Origin: Chloroflexota bacterium
GTDB taxonomy: Bacteria; Chloroflexota; Dehalococcoidia; Dehalococcoidales; JAUYDJ01
Assembly: GCA_030690025.1 (NCBI GenBank)
Contig: JAUYDJ010000029.1
Span: 1-5,263 of the forward strand
Length of the DNA stretch: 5,263 bases
Direction of reading: 5' to 3'
Position 1 is the first letter of the stretch. Every line of letters starts with the position of its first letter. The notes below the pieces were generated by a model. The model saw only the letters and a program-made list of their open reading frames with translations, did no database searches and was not told where the DNA came from. Positions 1 to 5,263 of this stretch are shown one piece after another. Made by a program: the position numbers and the translations under genes.

Positions 1-14
1 TGCCCCCCTTCTTA
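1..14 (-). promoter_or_regulatory. Purine-rich stretch at window edge, possible ribosome binding site of a further gene
   Basis: Downstream of the permease stop (TAA at 40-38) the minus strand ends in AAGAAGGGGGGCA. This resembles a Shine-Dalgarno sequence for a gene starting just beyond the window, and no terminator hairpin is seen between. The operon may therefore continue past the three genes shown. The context is cut off, so this is tentative. Confidence 0.3.
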
Positions 15-37
15 AAATACTTCGCTTACCAGTTTGT

Positions 38-994
38 TTAAGCCCTTATCTCCTCGCGCATGAACCTGGCATAAGAAATAGCTAACAGAATTGTGGTCAG
101 CGCCACGATACTCACCAGGTTAGGCCAGACTATAAGCAGGCTTTGTCCCAGTGACAGAGGCGTTGGCAGTAATCCGGCGCCACCGCTCCCCAGAATCTGA
201 ATTGTTTGCCCCAGCGTCCGGGCGCCCGGCACCAGCAGCACTGATACCGCCTCCTGGTAAAGCCGGACCGGCGAGAACTGCAGCACTGTGCTCTGCACGC
301 CCAGGTTTTTGAGCAGGACCTGGGTAGTCGAGTTCTGGTCCACCGGCACCATCCCGTTGGCCACAATCCCGGCAATCATGGGCATAAAGAAGAAAAGGAA
401 TATCCAGATGGCTAGCGACGCCAGCACTGAGGTAGCTACCCGGCGGAAGAAAATGGAGAACAGTATCGATAAGCCCAGCCAGAATGCCCCGTAGAAAATG
501 GTGATTGCCAGGTAGAATATTAGCCGGTTAATCTCTTCCGGGCCAGGGGGGACGCCAATCATGCTCAGTCCGGCTCCCGCCACTATCACCACAATGCTGG
601 TCATCATAATGGCAATGGTCACCACCCCGGACAGGAATTTTCCGTTGATTACGGCGTCGCGGTAGATAGGCTGGGACAGGAGGCGGCTCATGGTGCCGGT
701 ATTCCTCTCCTCGTTGATGGCATCAAAGCCAAGGGCTATACCGACTATCGGCACAAAGAAGATGGCAATGAGGTTGAGAAACTGGAGCATCCCGGGTAGA
801 TTCGGGTCGGAGGTAGTATAAAGATTGAGAAAAACGAACTCGGTAGTCCCTGACATCTCCCCCCGCATGTTCTGATTGTCCACGTACAAGGTGAACAACC
901 CGCCCAGGAAGACCATGGCAAACAATATGATAAATCGCCAGCTGGTAAAACTATCGGCCAGCTCCTTGCGGAACACTGTCATCAGTCCACGCAT
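38..994 (-). CDS. ABC-2 type transporter permease subunit
   Basis: This is the membrane subunit of an ABC-2 (export-type) transporter, 318 aa from the chosen start. Hydrophobic segments lie at about residues 21-38, 73-90, 122-146, 158-182, 188-212 and 290-309, giving six helices. The cytoplasmic loop after helix 2 carries the family hallmark (E95-E96-R97-N98-T99-G100, then LLSQPI and G118-K119), the coupling region facing the ATPase. The positive-inside rule puts both ends in the cytoplasm, with outside loops at about 39-72 and 213-289; the second is unusually long. The C-terminus ends in a charged FMREEIRA tail. I chose the ATG at 994 over an in-frame TTG at 1012: it lies one base after the ATPase stop and has GGTGAGG nine bases upstream, whereas the TTG would sit inside the ATPase gene. 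The family assignment is firm; the cargo is unknown. Confidence 0.9.
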   Translation of the reverse strand: MRGLMTVFRKELADSFTSWRFIILFAMVFLGGLFTLYVDNQNMRGEMSGTTEFVFLNLYTTSDPNLPGMLQFLNLIAIFFVPIVGIALGFDAINEERNTGTMSRLLSQPIYRDAVINGKFLSGVVTIAIMMTSIVVIVAGAGLSMIGVPPGPEEINRLIFYLAITIFYGAFWLGLSILFSIFFRRVATSVLASLAIWIFLFFFMPMIAGIVANGMVPVDQNSTTQVLLKNLGVQSTVLQFSPVRLYQEAVSVLLVPGARTLGQTIQILGSGGAGLLPTPLSLGQSLLIVWPNLVSIVALTTILLAISYARFMREEIRA

Positions 995-995
995 C

Positions 996-1931
996 TCAGA
1001 CCGCCTCACCAAAGTATTTCATGTATATATCCTCCAGAGCGTAGCTCTGGATTTTCATCTGTACCAGCAACCCGTCAACCGCCACGATTTCCCGGGCTAT
1101 CTGCGGTCTCAGGTCCTGCGTGCAGCTTATTACCATCGTGTCTCCGGAGGTATCCACCTTGAGGACGCCCTTAATCTGCTTGATACGCTCCACAATCCTG
1201 GAGGTAATTTCCGTAAGCTGGACCTCCACCTTGAATTTCCCACCGGCAAAGGCATCCCGGCCGAGCTTGTCTACTGTGCCTTCCGCCACCAGTTTGCCTT
1301 TGGCCAGTATCCCCACCCGGTTGCAGCTTCTTTGCACCTGGGTCAGCTGATGGGAGCACAGGATAATGGTCATTTTCTGCTCTTTAGCTATCTTGCCAAT
1401 CAGGTCGAGAACCTGGTTGACGCCTTCCGGGTCGATACCGCTGGTCGGCTCATCCAGGAAGGCAACCTTAGGCATCTTGATGAGTATATCGGCGATGGCC
1501 AGGCGCTGCTTCATGCCGCGGGAGAACTCGCCTACCCGCTTTTCCAACACGTCCGACAGGCCAACTACGGCCAAAGCATCGTTAATCTTCTGGTCAATAA
1601 CCTTATCGGGAAGGTCGTTCAGACGGGCGGTATAAGCCAGGTTGTAGCCGGCGCTCAGGTCTTCATAAAACCCTATCTTTTCCGGGACATAGCCGGTGAT
1701 TCGTTTGACCTTAAGAGGCTCCCGCGTGGAATTAAACCCGCCGATACGCGCCACGCCTGAAGTCGGCTCAGTAAGGCCGAGCAGCATAAGTATGGTAGTC
1801 GTCTTACCGGCGCCATTGGGCCCGAGGAAACCAAAAATCTCACCTTCATTTATGCGCAGGTTTAACTTATCAACTACGGTAGTCCCTTCATAGGTCTTGG
1901 TCAGGTCTACCGTTTCTACTACCGGTTCCAT
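996..1931 (-). CDS. ABC transporter ATP-binding protein (ABC-2 exporter)
   Basis: This is the cytoplasmic ATPase subunit, 311 aa, that powers the permease encoded immediately downstream. All nucleotide-binding motifs are visible: Walker A GPNGAGKTT (residues 37-45), a Q-loop position in GYVPE (80-84, Glu instead of Gln, as is common in ABC-2 ATPases), signature EFSRGMKQR (135-143, a variant of LSGGQ), Walker B VAFLDEPTSGIDP (156-168) and the switch histidine in LCSH (H194). After about residue 225 comes a C-terminal extension of about 85 residues resembling the DUF4162-type tail of exporter ATPases. The start is the ATG at 1931, preceded by AAGGAG six bases away; a longer frame from a TTG at 1985 would run into the upstream gene. 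The gene follows the NEW3 gene by 10 bases and ends one base before the permease ATG. Homology cannot identify the substrate. Confidence 0.95.
   Translation of the reverse strand: MEPVVETVDLTKTYEGTTVVDKLNLRINEGEIFGFLGPNGAGKTTTILMLLGLTEPTSGVARIGGFNSTREPLKVKRITGYVPEKIGFYEDLSAGYNLAYTARLNDLPDKVIDQKINDALAVVGLSDVLEKRVGEFSRGMKQRLAIADILIKMPKVAFLDEPTSGIDPEGVNQVLDLIGKIAKEQKMTIILCSHQLTQVQRSCNRVGILAKGKLVAEGTVDKLGRDAFAGGKFKVEVQLTEITSRIVERIKQIKGVLKVDTSGDTMVISCTQDLRPQIAREIVAVDGLLVQMKIQSYALEDIYMKYFGEAV
1004..1010 (-). promoter_or_regulatory. Ribosome binding site of the permease gene
   Basis: GGTGAGG lies nine bases upstream of the ATG at 994, inside the last codons of the ATPase gene. This placement supports the ATG over the upstream TTG and implies translational coupling between ATPase and permease. 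Confidence 0.55.
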
Positions 1932-1937
1932 GCCCAA

Positions 1938-1943
1938 CTCCTT
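1938..1943 (-). promoter_or_regulatory. Ribosome binding site of the ATPase gene, overlapping the upstream stop codon
   Basis: AAGGAG, six bases before the ATG at 1931, shares its two A bases with the TAA stop (1942-1944) of the NEW3 gene. Ribosomes finishing the upstream gene therefore release on top of the next initiation site, the classic arrangement for translational coupling. Confidence 0.8.
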
Positions 1944-2820
1944 AACGTCTCCCCAGTTGTCTGAAGAGTACGGCCAGACCGCCAATAACCACCAGCACGA
2001 TGCCGATACCGGCCCACCCCCAGATAGTCGGGGTCAGCACGGTTACCCGGATATCCATGTTCTTGGTGATGTCTTTGTTACTGGTAGTAAGGGTTATCTG
2101 GTAATCACCAGCAATTGCCTTGGCGGGCGGTTTGATGGTGACATCGATGTCCTGAGTCTGTCCCGCCGCCAGAGAGTCTATGGTCTCCGGCTTATAGGTA
2201 ATTACCCAGCCCTCGGGCTTGCTGGAGGTGAGATTGACTTTATCAAGGGGTGCGGAACCGGTATTCTGCAGCTTGATGGACAGGTGATTCTCACTGCCAG
2301 CGTCAGCATTAGTGTTGAGGCGCCCGGTCTCAGTGACCAGGTTAGCATCATACTTGGCGGTGACTACCGCCTTAAGGTCGACGCTGGCCTTCAGGTTCCC
2401 CGAGCTGGCGGTAAACTTAATTATGTAGTCACCCGGATTGGGCAATGCCCACGGGTACGGCACAGTCATAACCTTGACCTTATCCGGGACGGTCTGAAAC
2501 GCCTGCAGCCGAATGGCTGATATCTGAATCTGGTCGTACTGCGGTTGAATTGTGGATACCCAGTCTTTGGGCACGTCAACCGTCAGTTCAAAGGTGCGGG
2601 CGGTTTGACCAAAATAATTAAGGTCAACCGTGAAGGTGAAGGTATCGCCAGACTTAGCCTGCACGGAAGGATACTGGGCACTGAGGGTAATATTGTCCGC
2701 TGGCGGTTGTGGCTCGCCTTGCGCCAGGGCAAGCTGGCTGCCCAGTCCGGCAAGTCCACCCACCAGCCCGATAGCTAACACCAGACCAAGAAGATAAGAA
2801 ATTAGTCTAGAACCTTTCAT
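1942..2820 (-). CDS. Secreted, membrane-anchored NEW3-domain protein (exporter accessory protein)
   Basis: This 292-aa protein has a signal peptide (MKGSR, then a hydrophobic core at 6-27, with a likely cut after ALA at 31-33). An extracellular part of about 230 residues follows, then one C-terminal helix (about 267-287) and a basic tail, RQLGRR. It should sit outside the cell, anchored at its C-terminus. The outer part looks like two tandem beta-sandwich modules of the NEW3/NPCBM-associated type. Both contain a P-x-x-W-V motif (P84-V88, P202-V206) and a later GDY-I strand (G130-Y132, G238-Y240), so they probably arose by duplication. No catalytic residues are recognisable. It is the first gene of the operon with the ATPase and permease, so a binding or assembly role for the exporter is inferred. 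The ATG at 2820 has AGAGGAG upstream; an in-frame upstream start at 2874 would lie within the promoter region. Confidence 0.82.
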   Translation of the reverse strand: MKGSRLISYLLGLVLAIGLVGGLAGLGSQLALAQGEPQPPADNITLSAQYPSVQAKSGDTFTFTVDLNYFGQTARTFELTVDVPKDWVSTIQPQYDQIQISAIRLQAFQTVPDKVKVMTVPYPWALPNPGDYIIKFTASSGNLKASVDLKAVVTAKYDANLVTETGRLNTNADAGSENHLSIKLQNTGSAPLDKVNLTSSKPEGWVITYKPETIDSLAAGQTQDIDVTIKPPAKAIAGDYQITLTTSNKDITKNMDIRVTVLTPTIWGWAGIGIVLVVIGGLAVLFRQLGRR

Positions 2821-2826
2821 GAACCG

Positions 2827-2832
2827 CTCCTC
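2827..2832 (-). promoter_or_regulatory. Ribosome binding site of the NEW3 gene
   Basis: GAGGAG lies six bases upstream of the ATG at 2820. It decides the start: the in-frame upstream alternative at 2874 lacks such a site and falls in the predicted transcription-start region. Confidence 0.8.
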
Positions 2833-2858
2833 TGTTAGTAAATTCTGTTTATACTCAA

Positions 2859-2888
2859 ATTGTATATAACGCACTTATTGTATATAAC
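2859..2888. repeat. Tandem 12-base direct repeat over the operon promoter (possible operator)
   Basis: ATTGTATATAAC occurs exactly at 2859-2870 and again at 2877-2888 on the plus strand, separated by GCACTT, so the period is 18 bases. The copy at 2877-2888 contains the predicted -10 box and the copy at 2859-2870 covers the expected transcription start. Two sites so placed suit a repressor bound in tandem. The alternative is that the AT-rich repeat is simply a duplicated -10 region giving two start points. Confidence 0.6.
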
Positions 2889-2906
2889 ATAACCAGACAA
2901 AGTCAA
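2877..2906 (-). promoter_or_regulatory. Predicted sigma-70-type promoter of the NEW3-ABC operon
   Basis: Read on the minus strand, TTGACT (2906-2901) and TACAAT (2882-2877) each match the -35 and -10 consensus at five of six positions, with an 18-base spacer. Transcription would begin near 2870, leaving a leader of about 50 bases before the ATG at 2820. The -10 box lies inside one copy of a 12-base direct repeat, so the promoter is probably regulated. This is a motif match only. Confidence 0.6.
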
Positions 2907-2963
2907 ATTGTTAGCTTCCGTCTTGCTTGCTCAATTACCATCAATAAGGTCTAACTACTCCCA

Positions 2964-3045
2964 GTTCCCCGCTAACGATATGGTTCATCACGGATGTCAC
3001 GGCACTATCCGGTCAGGACAGATTGAATTCTGCCGCAGCGGGAAC
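2964..3045. repeat. Bulged inverted repeat immediately downstream of pckA
   Basis: AGCGGGAAC at 3037-3045 pairs with GTTCCCCGCT at 2964-2973: nine base pairs with one extra base bulged, enclosing 63 bases. The first arm starts at the base right after the pckA stop codon. There is no U-run after the second arm, so it is not a canonical intrinsic terminator. It could be a 3'-end stabilising structure or a chance pairing. Apart from this, the promoter and the 12-base repeat, I see nothing in the 225-base gap 2821-3045. Confidence 0.4.
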
Positions 3046-4650
3046 TCAGGCCTTACTGAAGACCTTCCTGATGTTGGCGTGCAGTCCGCCGCCAATCTTT
3101 TCGACGGCCTCATATCTGATTCGATTAAGCTCTTTCTGTTTTGCTTCAAAATCGGCGTGTGAGTAAAGCTTCTCGGGGTGAACGTAGATATCGTCCACCA
3201 CCCGGATAGCTTTTGGTACCTGAAAGCCGGTCGGCGAGTCCATCCAGTCTTCCAGGCCGCCTCTCTGCAATGAGTCCAGTATACCCATGGTGAACTCCAG
3301 CCTTATCTGGTGGTAGTTGTAGAATGCTGGCTCACCAATCCAGCCGGTGTTCAGCAGGTAGAAATTCAGATGCGGCAAGCCCTTGATTATTTCGTAGAAG
3401 CGGTTGGCATGTTCGGCCAAATCCCCGGCCACAAACGGGTCGTAGAAAAACTCGCTCCTGATTGTGCCCGCTTTCGTCGGGTCACCCGCCGAGGACTCCA
3501 TAGCCTGGCCCAGAATCATCAGGGCCGCCGCCTGCTCACAGGTTAATTTGGAAATGGCCGGGATGAGCGGCCCGCGGGTGATAAGAATCAGGTTATCAAC
3601 GTTCTCCACGTCAATGTAGGGGCTGGCATGCATGAAATCTCGCCTTGAGATAACCGCCCGTCCGTTCGATGTCTTTTCGAGGTTGTAGAAGTCAAAGTCG
3701 CCGTCCTCGGTGACATAGACGTTCTCGCAGCAGGTATCCGGCTTCAGCAGGCCATAATAAATCTCCGTCTGTTCCCCGGGGTTAATACCCTCGGTCTTAA
3801 CGAACACTCCACCCTGCTCAAATCCGTGAAACGAGCCATCCGGCATAAGAGTGCCGCCATCATCCTGCACCAGCCAGGATGTTTCCTTGCCCTTCCTGGC
3901 CAGAATGCGGCAGGTGGTGGTGGTCTTACCGTTGGCGCTGAGTGAGGTAAGCAGGGTGCGCCGTGTCTGGTAGTCGCCGTGCACCGATTGCAGGCAATCC
4001 TCGCGGCAGCCGGCGTGCAGAAAGATACCGCCCCGCCGCGTCTTGGCCACCCAGTCTTCGGCAGCAAAAACCCCCTTCTTGTACTCACCGATGTAGTTGC
4101 CGTTCCGGATTACCTTGACAAACCGGCCCTTGTCCAGCATGGCTAACCTTATGGTAATATCTTTTTGAGGCAGCGGCTTACTTTTATTGGTATCAAAAGC
4201 CTCGTCATAGAAGAATACTATCTGGTAGTCCGGCTCTTTTACCGGGCCCTTAGGCGCTATGAAGAGGTTTTTGCCCCCATAGGCAACATGGACAAACCGC
4301 TCCGGAACAATTACCCTGACCGTGGTCTGGCTATCGGTGTTGCCCACTACCCTGTCCACAGAAATCAGCCTCTGCTGGGACAGGGCCTTCTCACATTGCT
4401 CCAGCAGCTTGAGTTCAGTCTCACCAAAGGGGCAGTCCACGCTGTTCCGGGTGAACATCTGCGACCGCGAGGTAGGTTCGCTTTCCGCCACGAAGTTCCC
4501 GTATATCGTCTTCCGCGTGCCCGGCTCCTTCTCCATGAGCTGCCGGAAGACCTCCTCGGAGGGGTTCTCTATCAGCCGCCCTTCCGCCTTCGCTTTCTGT
4601 ATAATCCGTTCCGCCGTCTGCACAAATAATTCCAGGTTAAAGTTCGTCAC
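3046..4650 (-). CDS. pckA: Phosphoenolpyruvate carboxykinase (ATP), divergent
   Basis: This 534-aa cytosolic enzyme should interconvert oxaloacetate + ATP with PEP + ADP + CO2, joining the C4 acid pool to gluconeogenesis or running in the carboxylating direction in anaerobes. The length is close to the roughly 540 aa of the E. coli enzyme. By eye alignment the catalytic set is kept: R62 (substrate), Y186 and K192 in NYIGEYKK, metal-ligand H212 in FLHAG, P-loop K242-T243, kinase-2 D263-D264 in LVQDDGG, R331, and NTGW at 434-437. The P-loop reads SLSANGKTTT rather than the usual GLSGTGKTTL, and residues just before it are replaced by a Cys-containing stretch (GCREDC, 214-219). The N-terminal 180 residues are much less alike. 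The GTG start at 4650 has AAAGGA five bases upstream. The gene stands alone, with its own promoter. The family call is firm; full activity is inferred from the retained residues. Confidence 0.88.
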   Translation of the reverse strand: MTNFNLELFVQTAERIIQKAKAEGRLIENPSEEVFRQLMEKEPGTRKTIYGNFVAESEPTSRSQMFTRNSVDCPFGETELKLLEQCEKALSQQRLISVDRVVGNTDSQTTVRVIVPERFVHVAYGGKNLFIAPKGPVKEPDYQIVFFYDEAFDTNKSKPLPQKDITIRLAMLDKGRFVKVIRNGNYIGEYKKGVFAAEDWVAKTRRGGIFLHAGCREDCLQSVHGDYQTRRTLLTSLSANGKTTTTCRILARKGKETSWLVQDDGGTLMPDGSFHGFEQGGVFVKTEGINPGEQTEIYYGLLKPDTCCENVYVTEDGDFDFYNLEKTSNGRAVISRRDFMHASPYIDVENVDNLILITRGPLIPAISKLTCEQAAALMILGQAMESSAGDPTKAGTIRSEFFYDPFVAGDLAEHANRFYEIIKGLPHLNFYLLNTGWIGEPAFYNYHQIRLEFTMGILDSLQRGGLEDWMDSPTGFQVPKAIRVVDDIYVHPEKLYSHADFEAKQKELNRIRYEAVEKIGGGLHANIRKVFSKA

Positions 4651-4655
4651 TTAAG

Positions 4656-4661
4656 TCCTTT
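4656..4661 (-). promoter_or_regulatory. Ribosome binding site of pckA (supports the GTG start)
   Basis: AAAGGA lies five bases upstream of the GTG at 4650. No ATG with comparable support is near, so translation most likely begins at this GTG. Confidence 0.7.
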
Positions 4662-4695
4662 CTTCAAATGTTGGAGGTTTGACCCACAAAATAAT

Positions 4696-4704
4696 ATTAT
4701 ATCA
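4696..4704 (-). promoter_or_regulatory. Predicted extended -10 promoter of pckA
   Basis: The minus strand reads TGATATAAT (4704-4696), a perfect TATAAT preceded by the TGn extension. No good -35 hexamer is seen 16-18 bases upstream, which is usual for extended -10 promoters. Transcription would start near 4690, giving a leader of about 40 bases. The surrounding 4685-4715 stretch is strongly AT-rich compared with the genes. Confidence 0.55.
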
Positions 4705-4718
4705 TACATAAATGAAAA

Positions 4719-4736
4719 TAGCCGATTTGAAGGCTA
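4719..4736 (-). terminator. Possible weak terminator after the nitroreductase gene
   Basis: On the minus strand TAGCC (4736-4732) pairs with GGCTA (4723-4719) across an eight-base loop, followed by TTTTC. The stem is only five Watson-Crick pairs, extendable by two G-U pairs. It sits 9 bases after the nitroreductase stop and upstream of the pckA promoter, the right place, but it is weak and may let transcription through. Confidence 0.3.
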
Positions 4737-4744
4737 CCACGGCA

Positions 4745-5263
4745 CTATTTGCGCGCCTGGTGAATGGCCATGATGAATGCCTCGACCTGCTCGTCTGACC
4801 TGAACTTGGCCATATCGTAATGGTCGTGGTGCACCATCTCTTGCCTGGCCCTTACCGGGCGGGGTCTTGGTTCCTCCGCCGGGAAGCCGAGCGCCATCAT
4901 ATCATAGATTTCAAACTCTTCAGGAATCGCCAGCAGCTCTTTCATCTGACACTGCACATAAGGCAGGGCGGTGTTGGATACCCAGGAAGAACCAATGCCC
5001 AGGGCAGCGGCCGCGAGGTGCATATAGAGAAAGGCGTTGGCCAGGTTAGATTTGAATACCCCTTCCCCATTCAGCATTTTGGCACTCAGCGGCAGTGCAT
5101 TCTTCATCCTGGTATCGCCGCAAAGGACGATGAGTACCGGAGCGGTGGCAAAAGCCAGCGGGTGGTCCAGCGGCTTACCATATACCGCGTGCCGGAGCCG
5201 GGGCTCACGGGTGAACTCCATGCGGTGGGCCAGGGCGTAGTCTTCCTCGACCAGTGCCACAAT
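4745..5263 (-). CDS. Nitroreductase-family FMN enzyme, 3' part (5' end outside window)
   Basis: The reading frame runs open to the window edge (ATT GTG GCA...), so the start and the N-terminal FMN-binding arginine region are missing; 172 residues are visible. The fold signature is clear: a buried strand (APVLIVLCGD), then a helix matching the family's central FMN/dimer helix (SNLANAFLYMHLAAAALGIG followed by SSWVSN), then a strand and turn MMALGFPAEEPRPRPVR, the usual G-x-P segment near the C-terminus, and a final helix. Members use FMN and NAD(P)H to reduce nitro groups, quinones, flavins or related electron acceptors, working as homodimers in the cytoplasm; the physiological substrate cannot be told from sequence. 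A GTG codon at 5260 could be mistaken for the start, but that would cut away the N-terminal third. It ends in TAG, 94 bases before pckA. Confidence 0.85.
   Translation of the reverse strand: MVALVEEDYALAHRMEFTREPRLRHAVYGKPLDHPLAFATAPVLIVLCGDTRMKNALPLSAKMLNGEGVFKSNLANAFLYMHLAAAALGIGSSWVSNTALPYVQCQMKELLAIPEEFEIYDMMALGFPAEEPRPRPVRARQEMVHHDHYDMAKFRSDEQVEAFIMAIHQARK

Noticed and set aside
876..1760. A 294-codon open frame on the plus strand
   Set aside because: It lies antisense to the ATPase and permease genes, which have all expected motifs. Its translation shows no recognisable family, and it has no promoter or ribosome binding site of note.
996..1985. Longer versions of the ATPase, NEW3 and permease genes using upstream in-frame starts
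   Set aside because: Each extension would invade the preceding gene or promoter, while the internal ATG in each case has a properly spaced ribosome binding site and a protein start that fits the family.
1897..2520. A 207-codon open frame on the plus strand
   Set aside because: It is an antisense shadow of the NEW3 gene, whose signal peptide, modules and anchor make clear biological sense.
2908..3162. An 84-codon plus-strand frame starting in the pckA-NEW3 gap
   Set aside because: It begins at a TTG without a ribosome binding site and more than a third of it lies antisense to the pckA 3' end; the protein is not recognisable.
3744..4088. A 114-codon minus-strand frame inside pckA
   Set aside because: It is in another frame of the well-supported PEP carboxykinase gene and is rich in the Arg/Pro/Ala typical of shadow frames.
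4738..4748. CACGGCACTAT repeated here and at 2998-3008, both just after gene ends
   Set aside because: An 11-base match within a window this long is expected a few times by chance, and neither copy is part of a larger shared structure.

Overview
The window is a compact, gene-dense stretch of bacterial DNA with roughly balanced GC by eye. All five supported genes lie on the minus strand, so the text follows the direction of transcription, from high to low coordinates. The mix points to an anaerobic or facultative bacterium: a divergent ATP-type PEP carboxykinase, a flavin nitroreductase-family enzyme, and an ABC-2 exporter with a NEW3-type surface protein. This combination recalls Chloroflexota (Dehalococcoidia-like) genomes. 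That taxonomic guess is an impression from protein style, not a proven assignment.

Layout. (1) 5263-4745: the 3' portion of a nitroreductase-family FMN enzyme, cut off by the window edge. (2) 4744-4651: a 94-base gap with a weak hairpin and then an extended -10 promoter. (3) 4650-3046: a full-length PEP carboxykinase (ATP), GTG start. Its catalytic residues are present, but the P-loop is atypical. (4) 3045-2821: a 225-base gap with a bulged inverted repeat directly after the pckA stop, and then a good sigma-70-type promoter. An exact 12-base direct repeat (18-base period) covers the -10 element and the predicted transcription start. (5) 2820-38: a tightly packed three-gene operon encoding a signal-peptide-bearing, C-terminally anchored protein with two NEW3/Ig-like domains, an ABC ATPase and an ABC-2 permease. 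The intergenic gaps are 10 bases and 1 base.

How the genes work together. The three-gene operon is best read as one membrane machine. The ATPase dimer drives the six-helix permease, and the NEW3 protein sits on the outer face as a probable accessory or binding subunit. The substrate cannot be read from the sequence. PEP carboxykinase links oxaloacetate and PEP in central carbon metabolism, has its own promoter, and has no evident functional tie to the exporter. Nothing in the window is an RNA gene, CRISPR array, insertion sequence or phage element.
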